64,000 bases of DNA, taken from NCBI RefSeq assembly GCF_963082655.1, contig NC_081556.1, forward strand, positions 152,303,501 to 152,367,500. The letters are read 5' to 3'. The notes under the pieces are model-generated. The model saw only the letters and a program-made list of their open reading frames with translations. It had not been told where the DNA came from and made no database searches. The position numbers and the translations under genes are program-made. This document shows positions 24,152 to 35,171 of the stretch, piece after piece; position 1 is the first letter of the stretch; every line of letters begins with the position of its first letter. This DNA comes from Stomoxys calcitrans. Its lineage: Eukaryota; Arthropoda; Insecta; Diptera; Muscidae.

Positions 24152-25572
24152 TGAAGTAAAAGGCGTTAATTTTGGCCGGGCCGAACTTTGGATACCCATC
24201 ACCTCGGGTATATATGTAAACCATCTTTCGTCAAAATCCGGTGAAAAATGCATACTTTATGTCCCATAGCAGCTATATCGAAATATGTCCCAATGGGCCT
24301 TTTATGGACCCAAGACCTTAAATCGAGAGATCAGTCTATATGGCAGCTGTATCCAAATCTGGACCGATCTGGTTCAAATTATAGAAAGATGTCAAAGGGC
24401 CTAACATAACTCACTGTCCCAAATTTCAGCAGATTCGAATAATAAATGTGGTTTTTATCGGCCTAAGACCCATCGGTGTATATGGCAGCTATATCCAATC
24501 TGAACCGATCTGTTCCAAATTGGAAAAAGACGTCGAAGGGCCTAACACAACTCAACTTCAGCAAAATCGGATAATAAATATGGCTTTTATGGGCCTAAGA
24601 CCTTAAATCGGCGTATTGTGTTATATGTCAACTATATCCAAATCTGGACCGATCTCTGCCATATTGCAGAAGTATATCGAGGGGCTTGACTTAACTAACT
24701 ATACCAAATGTTAACAAAATCGGACAATAAATGCGCATTTTATGGGCGCAAGACCTTAAATCGAGTGATCGGTCTATATGGCAGCTATATCCAAATCTGT
24801 ACCGCTCTGAGCCAAATTAAAGAAATATGGCGAAGGGCCTAATACAACGCACTGTCCCAAATTTCAGCAAAATCGGATAATAAATCTGGCTTTTATGGGC
24901 CTAAGACCCGAAATCGGCGTATCGGTCTATATGGCAGCTATATCCAAATCTGAACCGATCTGAACCAAATGGATGAAGAATGTCGAAAGGCCTAACACAA
25001 CTCACTGTCCCAAATTTTGGCAAATCGGACAATAAATGCGCCTTTTATGGGCCCAATACCTTAAATCGAGAGATCGGTTGAAGTTGAAGAAAGATGTTGA
25101 AGGGCCTATCATAACTTACTGTCCTAAAATTCATCAAAATCGGATAAGAAATGTGGTTTTTATGGCCAGCTATGTCCAAATCTGGACCGATCTGCGTCAA
25201 ATTCACGAAGGATGTCGAAGGGCCTAACACAACTCACTGTCCCAAATTTCAGCAAAATCGGATAATAAATGTGGCTTTTATTGGCCTAAGACCTAAAATC
25301 GGCGGATCGGTCTATATGGGGGCTATATCAAGATATAGTCCGATATACCCATCTTCGAATTTAATCTGCTTATGGACAAAAAAAGAATCTGTGCAAAGTT
25401 TCAGCTCAATATCTCAATTTTTAAAGACTGTAGCGTGATTTCAACATACAGACAGACGGACGTGGCTAGATCGTCTTAGATTTTTACGCTTTATAGGGTC
25501 GGAAATGGATATTTCGATGTGTTGCAAACGGAATGACAAAATGAATATACCCCCATCCTTCAGTGGGCTTGA
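24152..25572 (+). mobile_element. Class B DINE-like element, plus strand, both ends
   Basis: Starts GAAGTAAAAGGCGTTAAT with the hairpin GGCCGGGCCGAAC and TACCCATCACCTCGGG. About seven units follow, some shortened. The end block GACAGACGGACGTGGCTAG, GATCGTCTTAGATTTTTACG, TGTTGCAAACGGAATGAC and the hairpin ATACCCCCATCCTTCAGTGG complete it. Class B has CTTAGATTTTTACGC where class A has ACATAAAATTTCACGAC. Confidence 0.87.
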
Positions 25573-26186
25573 GTTTAGATTTGTTTAAGAAAGTTTTTCC
25601 ATAAACTATTATTAAACACATGAGTTTCGATTAAGCCTCGGTTACATTTAAAATCAGTCTTAATGTCATTTTATCACTTAACTGTTCCAGAGTGATTTGG
25701 CATATTTCATCTTAATCACTATTTCAGATTATTTTATTATCAAAAATTTTTTGTCAACACAATTTTTCACACTTCCACAGATAGCATGGCCAGGGCTTCT
25801 CAAAAGAAACCAAAAGAAAGTTAATAATCAACATAATTGGCAAAAACAAAGCCAAAGAAACTGATTTCCATAACAACATCAACCTGTGTGAGCATAAAAA
25901 TCACCACAGTCATAAACTCATCGAAACTAAAACAAGTCAAATGGAGATAGATAGCAGACAATACGACAGCTAGGCATGTTAAAGTGATTTTAATCAATAA
26001 AATGAAATGTGAATGATATGCCATTCATTGACAACATTTACCTACATTCAGAGAATGAATGAAATTTGAAAACAAGAATGAGACTGTTGAGAAGATGTTT
26101 TTGAGTTGATACGACTGTAAATTTGATGGCTACAAATTTGAGCTGGTTGTTTATGGTAAAATAAGCTATAGACTGTTAGTCAATAA
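25573..26186. other. Unique AT-rich stretch
   Basis: Nothing recognised. The minus-strand frame 25821-26024 is hydrophobic and AT-driven. Confidence 0.45.
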
Positions 26187-26833
26187 TTTTTATACTCACC
26201 ACCGAAAGATAGGGGTGTAGCATTGTGTCATTCCGTTTGTGACGTATCGAAATATTCATTTCGGAAACTAAAAGAGTATATATAATCTTGATCATCGTAA
26301 AATTCCAGATATGTCCTTCCTACCAACCGTCTGCTGAAATCACTTTACAGTCTTTAAGATAATGAGCTGAAACTTTGCACAGACTCTTTTATTTTCAAAA
26401 CGAGGATTAAGTTCGAAGATGGGTTATATAGAACTTGTCTTGATATAGACCGATTTTTCGATGTAAGGCCATAAAAATAACATTTATTACCCGATTTTGC
26501 TGAAATTGGAGTATGGACTAGATCGGACTATGTCTGTATAAAGCCGCTATATATGCAGATCTCCTGATTTAAAGCTTTGGATCATAGAAGCCGTATTGAT
26601 TACGTGCTTACGAAAATTGCCACATCGAGTCTTGTATTATGTCCCTCGACATCTTAACAGAGTATGTTCCAGATCGGACTATACCTTGATATAGTCCCTA
26701 TATAGACCAATCTTCCGATTTAAGGTGACATGTCCACGAAAAATGCATTTACTATTCAATTACTCTTAAATTAGTTACAATGAGTTGTGTAAGGCCTCTT
26801 GACATCTGTACCAAGTATGGTCACAAAAACAAA
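26187..26833 (-). mobile_element. Class B DINE-like element, minus strand, 5' end missing
   Basis: Begins with the terminal hairpin TATACTCACCACCGAAAGAT, then GTTTGTGACGTATCGAAATA, ATATATAATCTTGATC and about three diverged units. Interrupted at 26833 by a MITE fragment. Confidence 0.8.
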
Positions 26834-26835
26834 TA

Positions 26836-26918
26836 TTGAGTTGCCCAAAAAGTAATTGCGGATTTTTTAAAAGTAAGTAAATGCATTTTTAATAAAACTT
26901 AGAATGAACTTTAATCAA
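26836..26918 (+). mobile_element. Mariner-type MITE copy 3, left end only
   Basis: TTGAGTTGCCCAAAAAGTAA and the next ~65 bp of the MITE, cut at TTTAATCAA where a minus-strand SINE begins. Confidence 0.85.
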
Positions 26919-27199
26919 CTAAGGAACAGGGGCAAACTTCTCACTTATCAATGAGTGCAGTCCGATTCAAGTTTAAGCTCAATGATACGGGGCCTCCTTT
27001 TTATAGCCGAGTCCGAACGGCGTGCCGCAGTGCGATACCTCTTTGGAGAGAAGTTTTACATGGCATAGTACCTCACAAATGTTGCCAGCATTAGGAGGGG
27101 AAAACCACCGTTGAAAATTGTTCTGATGGTCTCGCCAGGATTCGAACTCAGGCGTTCAGCGTCATAGGCGGACATGCTAACCTCTGCGTAACGGTGGCC
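26919..27199 (-). mobile_element. tRNA-derived SINE, minus strand
   Basis: Nearly full length. GGAACAGGGGCAAACTTCTC opens the plus-strand view. The complements of the B-box (AGGATTCGAACTCAGGCG) and A-box (GCTAACCTCTGCGTAACGG) close it. It joins the truncated MITE on one side and a short class A/B unit piece (27200-27229) on the other. Confidence 0.87.
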
Positions 27200-27229
27200 T
27201 TCACCAAGTATGGTCAAGATCGGTTTATA

Positions 27230-28276
27230 AAGGGTGATTTTTTAAAAGCTATAGGAAAGTTGAAAAAACACATAAAATTCAGAAAAATTCATAAAATCTT
27301 TATTTGAATCGATACTACGTTCCATATAATTTAATGTTTGAAGATTATTTCGTGCAAATGTTGACCGTGACTGCGTTTCAAAAGGTCCATCCGCTTAGTC
27401 CAATTTTGGCATACACTTTTCAATATTTCGGCCGGTATCTCATAAATCGATACTACGTTCCATATAATTAACTATTTGAAGATTATTTCATGCAAATATT
27501 GACCGTGACTGCGTTTCAAAAGGTCCATCCGGTTAGTCCAATTTTGGCATACACTTTCCAATATTTCGGCCGGTATCTCATAAATAAATGCTTTAATGTC
27601 TTCTAATGCGTCAATAGAAGCGGGTTTGTCTGTATAGACATGAGTTTTAACATAGCCCCACAAAAAATTGTCTAAAGGCCTTAAATCGAACGATCAAGGC
27701 GGCCAATTGGCCGGTCCCAACGTGAAACAAAATGTTCACCGAACTCGCCTCTCTAAAAGTCCATTGTTACGCATGGTGTGTGGCATGTGGTACCGTCTTG
27801 TTGAAACCACTTGTCATGCAAGTCAAGCTCTTCCATTTTGGGCCAAAAACAGTTGGATATCATCTCACGATAGCGCTCACCATTTACAGTAACGTTACGA
27901 TTCGCCTCCTCTTTGAAGAAGTACGGTCCAATGATGCCACCAACCCATAAACCTCACCAAACTGTGCATTGGTAGCTCTTGCAATGTTTCTGGCTGATCT
28001 TCACTCCAAAAGAGACAATTATGCTTATTAACGTACCCATAGAGCCAAAAATGACCTTCGTCACTCAATGGAAGAAACGCGCGATGAACTTTCTTGACAG
28101 AGCACGCATTTTGATAATAAAATTCAATAATTTGCAAGTGTTGTTCGTTTGTAAGACGATTCATGGTTAAATTTTAGCCCAAACTGAAGATGTTTGACAG
28201 TGAAAGAAAACACGAAATGTGCGTGAGCTTTTTAAATCAGTGTTGCCAAAAAGGTAATAGCTAAAAAATCACCCTT
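27230..28276 (-). pseudogene. Tc1/mariner-like transposon copy 1, internally deleted
   Basis: Ends are AAGGGTGATTTTTTA inverted repeats with TA on both sides (27228-27229 and 28277-28278). The transposase reads from the minus strand. The N-terminus at 28164 has NRLTNEQHLQIIEFYYQ and then VKKVHRAFLP. It is followed at once by SDEGHFWLYGYVNKHN, so the segment between the N-terminal helix-turn-helix and the first catalytic Asp block is missing. Further on, WFQQDG and the C-terminal WGYVKTHVYTDKPASIDALE (27663-27472) are seen in shifted frames. The C-terminal end is duplicated in tandem (138-bp period). Intact relatives are DDE transposases of about 340-350 residues; this copy cannot encode one. 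Confidence 0.88.
27307..27582. repeat. 138-bp tandem duplication in transposon copy 1
   Basis: AATCGATACTACGTTCCATA at 27307 recurs at 27445, and the following ~130 bp match with few changes (TGACCGTGACTGCGTTTC, GGCCGGTATCTCATAAAT). It duplicates the coding end of the transposase. Confidence 0.9.
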
Positions 28277-28282
28277 TATTTA

Positions 28283-28585
28283 GATATGACTTACATACCG
28301 ACAACATCAGCCTTATTTGTACCCATGTCTCCACGCATGACTTAGATGAACAGACCAAAGAAAATTTTTTCAAGCGTCTAGGAGAGAATACGACCGCTGT
28401 CCCGCCCATGTTGTTAAAATTATTCTGGGAAATTTTAATGCGAAAACAGGGAAGGAAAATATCTTTGGACCAACAATCATAAAAGTTGGCCCCCACGAGA
28501 TGACGTCCGATAATGGGTTGAAGCTAATAGAATTCGCCGCGGTATAAAAAATTTAGTAAACAGCCCCAGATTTCAAGACCATCGT
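28283..28585 (+). pseudogene. RTE-like non-LTR endonuclease fragment
   Basis: In shifted frames it encodes ISLICTHVSTHDLDEQTKEN, FFKRLGE, then HVVKIILGNFNAKTGKENIF and HEMTSDNGLKLIEFAA. The GNFNAKTGKE block corresponds to the GDFNAKxG motif of the AP-type endonuclease of non-LTR elements. Several stops and frameshifts. It starts just after the DDE transposon end and is broken by a class A fragment at 28586. Confidence 0.75.
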
Positions 28586-28810
28586 AGATGCCATTGTGCA
28601 AATTTCAGCAAAATCAGATAAGAATTACGCTTAAGAAATAAAATCGGGAGATCGGTTTATATGACAGCTACATAAGGTTACAGAACGATTCAGACCATAC
28701 TTGGCACTGTGTAAAATATTAGCCAATTCGGATAAAAATTACGCCCTCTTCGGACTAAAGATTTATATGGGAGTTATATCGGGTTATAGACCGCTTTAGA
28801 CCATAATTGC
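28586..28810 (+). repeat. Class A-like unit fragment
   Basis: GCAAATTTCAGCAAAATCAG, ATCGGGAGATCGGTTTATAT, CATACTTGGCACTGTG; diverged single units. Confidence 0.65.
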
Positions 28811-29059
28811 ACGGTGGCGCAGAGGTTAGCATGTCCACCTACGACGCGGAATGCCTGGGTGTGAAAAATCTCGGTGTGACCACCAGAAAAATTTTCAGTG
28901 ATGGTTATCTCCCTATCCCCTTGCTGGCTTAATTTGAGAGGTATCCTGCCATGTTAAAACTTCTCTATCAAGTGGTGGGGAACGTCCTTCGGACTTGGCA
29001 TAAAAAAGGAGACCCCTTATCATTAAATTTGAAATATGGAATGTTCATGGGAAATTTAG
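28811..29059 (+). mobile_element. tRNA-derived SINE, diverged
   Basis: GGTGGCGCAGAGGTTAGCAT keeps the A-box; the B-box region is damaged (CTGGGTGTGAAAAATC). The body has GAGGTATCCTGCCATG and GGAGACCCCTTATCAT. The 3' end TTCATGGGAAATTTAG abuts an RT fragment. Confidence 0.8.
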
Positions 29060-29392
29060 TTAGTAGTGTAGTAGTCAGAATGAGGTCTAAGTAGCAGTAA
29101 CCCGACTGAAGGGCAACAAGGCATCAGGAGCCAATGGGTTGCCCGTTGAACTATTTAAGACCGGTGGCCATACGATGATAAGGCCTATGTATCAGCTTGT
29201 ATGCGTTGTTTGGCTAGAAGAAAGCGTACCTGATAATGGGAACCTTAGCATACTTTGTCCTGTACAAATAAAAGGAGATAAGACAAAACGTGCCAGCAAC
29301 GGGGTCTATAAGTCTCCTTTCCGTTGTCTGGCTAGAAGAAAACGAACCTGATAATAGGAACCTTAGAATACTACGTCCCGTACAAATAAATC
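29060..29392 (+). pseudogene. RTE-like reverse transcriptase fragment
   Basis: Encodes KGNKASGANGLPVELFKTGG, then MYQLVCVVWLEESVPDN and LSILCPVQIKGDKTKRASNG. These match the early RT region of RTE-like elements (AELFKxGG, ...CPxxKKGD...CxNYRGISLL). A 118-bp tandem duplication repeats the WLEE...ILRPVQI stretch. Probably from the same family as the endonuclease piece at 28283 and the C-terminal piece at 45272. Confidence 0.75.
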
Positions 29393-29945
29393 ATATTTGG
29401 CACAGTTGTTGGATATCAGAACAAAATACTACGTGCCAAAATTCATTAAAATCGGATAGGAATTGCGCCCTCTAGAGGCTCAAGAAGTCAAGACCCAAGA
29501 TCGGTTTATATGACAGCTTTATAAGGTTATGGACCGATTTGAACCATACTTGGGACAGTTGTTGGATATCGTAACAAAACACGTCGTGCAAAATTTCATT
29601 CCAATCGCATAAGAATTGCGCACTCTAGAGGCTCAAGAAGTCAAGACCCAAGACCGGTTTATATGGCAGCTATATCAAAACATGGACCGATATGGCCCAT
29701 TTACAATACCAACCGACCTACACTAATAAGAAATATTTGTGCAAAATTTCAAGCGGCTAGCTTTACTCCTTCGGAAGTTAGCGTGCTTTCGACAGACAGA
29801 CGGACGGACATGGCTAGATCGACATAAAATTTCACGACGATATATACTTTATGGGGTCTCAGACGAATATTTCGAGTAGTTACAATCAGAATGACGAAAT
29901 CAGTATACCCCCCATCTTATGGTGGAGGGTATACAAATTTTTGAA
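29393..29945 (+). mobile_element. Class A DINE-1-like element, 5'-truncated
   Basis: Three units, microsatellite GACAGACAGACGGACGGACA at 29794, CACGACGATATATACTTTAT, and the terminal hairpin ATACCCCCCATCTTATGGTG with GAGGGTATAC at 29904-29942. Confidence 0.87.
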
Positions 29946-30285
29946 ATTTTCAATTAATATTTAATTGATCCAATCAAAAAATGATTGACATTTGTTGAAA
30001 ATTCCAATTTGTTTCTATATTTGGTACACAGATGTTTACCGCCTGGAACATGAACTTGAGGTGCGTTGTTTGGGCAAAGAACCGTGTGCACCCGTATAAG
30101 AAGGAAATCGATTAAAAAATGATTGATTCAATTACTTTTTTAATTTTAATTGAAAATTACAACATTTTCAATCACAATTGTGTTGAAAAACTTTTCAGAT
30201 TCGATTAAAAAATTGATTGAATCAATTAATTTTTTAATTAAAACTGATTTTATTTTCAATAAAATTTTTAACTGAACTCTGTGTA
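29946..30285. repeat. Block of ATTGATTGA-like motifs between two DINE ends
   Basis: Contains repeated, alternating-orientation motifs: TTAATTGATCCAATC, AAAAAATGATTGA, GATTAAAAAATGATTGATTC, TTGATTGAATCAATTAATTT, TTTTAATTAAAACTG. It ends with AACTGAACTCTGTGTA. Possibly a fold-back or MITE-like insertion; family not recognised. Confidence 0.5.
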
Positions 30286-30375
30286 TATACTTTATGGTTT
30301 CTTAGTTCAATATTTTGATTTGTTACAAACGGTTTGAAAAATATACCCCCCTCCTATGGTGGAGGGTATACAAAT
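30286..30375 (+). mobile_element. DINE-like 3' end fragment
   Basis: TATATACTTTATGGTTTCTT, TTGTTACAAACGGTTTG and the hairpin ATACCCCCCTCCTATGGTGG with AGGGTATAC. Probably the displaced end of another class B or F element. Confidence 0.75.
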
Positions 30376-31055
30376 TGATAGTCAAAATGATTCTAATGTT
30401 TGTTAGTTGCTCTTCGAGTTCCTAATCCCTGACCACCTGCCGTATGCTCTTGTAACCTGTAACTTTATTTTGGTCTACAACAAAACCCTGACGCTTGGAT
30501 TCTTTCTTTAATTCAGATTCTCATCCTGTTGACTCATAAATAATGTTACATACAATTTTCAACAACATTCTATTTTCAGAATTCTTTGTAAAACCAACAA
30601 CTTTCCACAAATATTTACAGGTTTCTATAGAGTTGCTTACACTACATTTCATGCGAGTGTGTTGTCGTAATTCATGGTGGATGTAAGCAATCTACCAACA
30701 AGAAGATATTTAACGCTTACACATTCCGTTGCTATGCAACAATTTATCATCGACATTTCGATACTGTGAGTGGAAGGGCCACAATAGCAGCCATTATTTC
30801 CGTCTCCTTTGGAGCTTCAGTCAGGACCTTGTTATGTTGATATATTTTTGGAGTGTTTGCATCAAATTTTCTGGAAAATTTTTGTATTTTGTTTTTTTCG
30901 TGGACACAACATTGAAAATGTTTAACTCCGTTGCCAAAATAAGAATAGAAACCTTTCAGTTAAGGTTGTTGAATAGCGTATCTTGGAAAATAAAGAATGA
31001 TAAGTATTTACTTGTGTTGTTTACAAATGATGCGGTAATGTAAACGTGAAAATCC
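30376..31055. other. Unique AT-rich stretch
   Basis: The frame 30729-31043 (plus) is Phe/Leu-rich and AT-driven; no supported gene. Confidence 0.4.
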
Positions 31056-31972
31056 TTTTTTAGACCCTCCACCCTAGTATGGGGGTATATTCATTTTGTC
31101 ATTTCCGTTTGTAACATATCGAAATATGCATTTCCGATCGTATAAATCATATACATATATTCTTGATCAGCGCAAAAATCTAAGACGATCTAGACACCTC
31201 CATTTGTCTGTCCGTTTGTCTATTGAAATCACGCTACAATCTTTAAAAATAGCAATATTGAGCTGAAACTTTGCACAGATTCGTTTTTTTTGTCTCTAAG
31301 CAGGTTAAGTTCGAAGATGGGCTATATCGGACTATATCGGCCGATTTAGGGTCTTAGGCCCATAAAAGCCACATTTATTATCCGATTTTGTTGAAATTTG
31401 GGAAAGCGAGTTGTGTTGGAATCTCAGACATCCTTCGTTAATTTGGCCCAGATCGGTTCAGATTTGGATATAGCTGCCACATAGACTGATCTCTCGACCA
31501 AAGGTTTTGGGGCCATAAAAGGAGCATTTATTGTCCTTGTGTTGTGTTAGCCCACTCGACATCTTTCTTCAAGTTCGCTCAGATCGGTAAAGATTTGGAT
31601 GTAGCTGCTATATAGACCGATCTCTCGATTTAAGGTTTTGGGGAAAAAAGGCGCATTTATTATCCGATTTGTCTGAAATTTGACATAGTGAATTATGTTA
31701 GGCTTTTCGACATCCATGTCCTATATGGTTCAGATCGCTCTTTATTTCGATATAGCTAGCTAAAAGGCCAATATTGAACCAAAATTGAACAGTGACTTGT
31801 ATTTATTGCACCACTGAGTGTTCCTGCCGAATTTGGTCCGAATCTGGCCATATTTGGATATAGCTGATATGGGTGCATAAATAATAAATTTTTCATCTGG
31901 TTTATATATATACCCGAGGTGGTGCTTATCCAAAGGTTGGCCCGGCCGAATTTAATGCGTTTTTATTGGTTT
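31056..31972 (-). mobile_element. Class B DINE-like element, minus strand, both ends
   Basis: Begins GACCCTCCACCCTAGTATGG with GGGTATATTC, then GTAACATATCGAAATATGC, ATATATTCTTGATCAGCGC and GTCTGTCCGTTTGTC. About five class B units follow, then TATACCCGAGGTGGTGC, the hairpin TTGGCCCGGCCGAA and TTTTTATTGGTTT. Confidence 0.87.
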
Positions 31973-32234
31973 CCTTTAAGGTGATAGTTAAGGAGATAGT
32001 CTGTTCGATTAGCCGAACTCAGACTAAATTTCCGAGCGCCTCAAACATCTGCGCTCATTCTCTAATACCCGAAACTTAGTTGGGAGATGTTTTCCACTTG
32101 GTCTATCGGAATAAGTCTTCGCCTTTGCGTTTACCTCAGGTTCATTTTCAAATGATTTTTTAGCTAGAGCTTAGATGACGACGAAGACCTCGCCTAGCTA
32201 CGAGGCTGCCACTGACGATATGCGACTTTAAGTG

Positions 32235-33215
32235 ATAGGAGAATGTACAGAGGATAAGAGCAGGTCATACAATCGCGATATATTCGAGGCGACCATGGGA
32301 AACCTGGATGGAATGGAACAAGTTTTGGATCGGATACCTGAGACGATACTTAAGATTAAATAAAAGGCACTGGTGCTAGCGTCACAGCCTTGGATTGACA
32401 GAACTCTGGCATTGCCGTCTGGTAGATTATGCTACACGGATGGATCTAAGCTAAAGAACAGAATGGCGGGTCTATATTAAACACCAAGAGAATGAGTTCT
32501 GTTTCTGACTGCTTGGCTATAGTCTATATTGAATACCAAGAGAATGGGTTCTGTTTCTGGCTAATTGACCATAGTATGGCGGAGATGTGGATGAGCACAG
32601 TATGCGTGAGGTGTTATGGTATGGTAATGCAAGGACGTCGAAAGTGAACATCTTTATGAGCAATAAACTGACCATCGATGGGGTTGGGGCATATCAGAGT
32701 AAATAGGAACGAAAGATCAGACGAATTGACCATAAGAGCCAAAAAACTGCCATCAGTAAAAATAGTAAATGCGAAACCTTTTTTGGCGACGAGCCCATGT
32801 AGCACTATGGAACAGTTTGTAGGACGACTAAAACCTTATGATACGATATAGATCGTGAGAAGACAAGGCTATTACTGAGAAGAAGCAGGAAGGAGGCCAG
32901 TATGGCTTATGCTAACATTACGGGTCCCATAGAATTACGGCCCCACTCATGCAGAATTGGTGCAGCAAGTGACAGCGTGTGTAGGGCATGCGGGCAAGAT
33001 GTAGAGACCTTTGAATATTTTGTATGCCAATTCATTTTGTGACCACCACGCCATTCCTAAACTCTTCTGGGATACTTTCCGGATTTAGAGCGCACAATAT
33101 GCCGATTATTGGCTTAGATATACGTCCACTAGACCTCCCATGCTATAAGGGAGAATTTTTTTTGCAAATAGAGAAACGAATAGCCCCCATTTTTTCCTTT
33201 TAATACGGATAAGCA
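32235..33215 (+). pseudogene. LOA/I-like retroelement remnant (RNase H and tail)
   Basis: Aligns along its length with 46190-47290. It has the substrate-loop start RLCYTDGSKL (32420-32450, first catalytic Asp), a NARTSKVNIFMS stretch (about 32620), then EKTRLLLRRSRKEASMAYAN and a cysteine motif (CRACGQDVETFEYFVC, 32980-33030). A conserved noncoding tail follows (GATTATTGGCTTAGATATAC, GCAAATAGAGAAACG). Many stops, an internal duplication (ACACCAAGAGAATGAGTTCT at 32482 and ATACCAAGAGAATGGGTTCT at 32533) and deletions. This copy keeps the Cys motif that the 46-kb copy lacks. Confidence 0.75.
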
Positions 33216-33284
33216 ATTTATGAATATTATGGTTATCGGTTATCGATATAACATACCATCCAAAGTTGGATGTAGTACTATTGG

Positions 33285-33545
33285 CACGTATAAAGGGGAT
33301 CATAGGAGAATTTGTTGTGCAAAATTTAAGCCAAATAAGACAAGAACTTGGCTTAAGAAGTATTATCGGGAGATCGATTAACCTGGGAGCTATATCAGAT
33401 TTTAGACCGATTTGACCGATAGCAGGCCAAATCGGATAAGAATTACGCCCTCTAGAGAATTTGTTGTGCAAAATTTTTAGGCCAATAAGACAAGAACTAG
33501 GCTCAAGAAATATAATCGGGAGATCGGGAGAAATGGCTAGATCGA
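33285..33545 (+). repeat. Class A/F-like unit fragments with local duplication
   Basis: GAATTTGTTGTGCAAAATTT occurs at about 33309 and 33456, each followed by ATAAGACAAGAACT and ATAATCGGGAGATCG-like sequence. Diverged DINE-type units. Confidence 0.65.
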
Positions 33546-34390
33546 CCATTTTCTCGATAACTGTGCTTAACAATGCACTTTGTCAAAAGTGGTATAAATA
33601 TAAATATAGGCTCTCAAAGGCAATCTTTGTTGGAAATCCAACATTACCAAATAATCCAACTTACCAACATAATTTTCGTGTTTTTTTGGTTTATATAAAA
33701 TTTACTTTCTTTCAAAGACGCCTACCTACAAGCATTTTCAATTTTCTTGAATTAAAAATTCCATTTACTTAGCCTTTAATCGCTTTGCATAGACTTCTGT
33801 AAATTGAACTTTAATTGGCAATCAGCGAATATTCCCTTCAAAGATTCCGTTTTTACTATCCACATCAAAAAGAAAAAAAAATTAGTTTCTCTTAGCCTTA
33901 TAAATTATTCATTTGCTCCCTGAGATTGTCCTATTATTTGACTTGATTATGTCTTTTGCCTTGGGCCTTGATGGGATATTAAATTTCGTCTTCAAACTTT
34001 AAATTGAATCACAAGAAAATTGCCACGATTGGGGAACAAACATTAATTATCCATCCAACAAGAAGCGGCTATAATAAATGAGCTCAACTTTAAGAAGCTA
34101 ACGCAGAAACTTCATTTGCATCTTCTGACGAGCTGGCTGTTACTCTGTCTCTGTCTGTCTGTCTGCATGTGATTTGTTTTCCTGGGACGCAATTCTTTTT
34201 GTTTTTGAACACTAGTTTGACTTTTATACGCCTTCATTTCGTTACAACTTTTAATTCTTTAGCTGCAAAAAAGAGAACGTGAGAGAAGAAAAAATTGCAT
34301 AGAATTTCAGAAAATACTGATGAAATTAACAAAGAGCATGGGGTAAAGGGTTGCCAAATAGAGATAAAATAAATTAGAGTGTTAAAAACA
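33546..34390. other. Unique stretch
   Basis: No gene supported; a GTCTGTCTGTCTG run lies at 34148-34162. Confidence 0.45.
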
Positions 34391-34391
34391 A

Positions 34392-35104
34392 CAAAATAAA
34401 ATAAAATAAAATAAAATAAAATAAAATAAAATTAAATTAAATTAAATTAAATTAAATTAAATTAAATTAAATTAAATTAAATTAAATAAAATAAAATAAA
34501 ATAAAATAAAATAAAATAAAATAAAATAAAATAAAATAAAATAAAATAAAATAAAATAAAATAAAATAAAATAAAATAAAATAAAATAAAATAAAATAAA
34601 ATAAAATAAAATAAAATAAAATAAAATAAAATAAAATAAAATAAAATAAAATAAAATAAAATAAAATAAAATAAAATAAAATAAAATAAAATAAAATAAA
34701 ATAAAATAAAATAAAATAAAATAAAATAAAATAAAATAAAATAAAATAAAATAAAATAAAATAAAATAAAATAAAATAAAATAAAATAAAATAAAATAAA
34801 ATAAAATAAAATAAAATAAAATAAAATAAAATAAAATAAAATAAAATAAAATAAAATAAAATAAAATAAAATAAAATAAAATAAAATAAAATAAAATAAA
34901 ATAAAATAAAATAAAATAAAATAAAATAAAATAAAATAAAATAAAATAAAATAAAATAAAATAAAATAAAATAAAATAAAATAAAATAAAATAAAATAAA
35001 ATAAAATAAAATAAAATAAAATAAAATAAAATAAAATAAAATAAAATAAAATAAAATAAAATAAAATAAAATAAAATAAAATAAAATAAAATAAAATAAA
35101 ATAA
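34392..35104. repeat. Pentanucleotide array (AAAAT)n with an (AAATT)n block
   Basis: AAAAT units from 34392 to about 34432, AATTA units to about 34485, then about 124 AAAAT units to 35104 with no interruption I can see. The array preserves a fake open frame on the minus strand (IL-F-Y-F periodic), which is not a gene. It ends in ATGGCAGCTATATCCAAA, a class B unit fragment, and then a few more AAAAT units. Confidence 0.97.
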
Positions 35105-35171
35105 ATGGCAGCTATATCCAAAATAAAATAAAATAAATTAATTATTTTATAGAATTATATAGAATAGAAAA

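Noticed and set aside
30729..31043. 104-codon plus-strand frame, hydrophobic
   Set aside because: AT-driven Phe/Leu content, no start context, next to a repeat; not supportable as a gene.
34477..35121. 214-codon minus-strand open frame (repeated I-L-F-Y-F)
   Set aside because: Pure translation of the AAAAT array; no coding signal.
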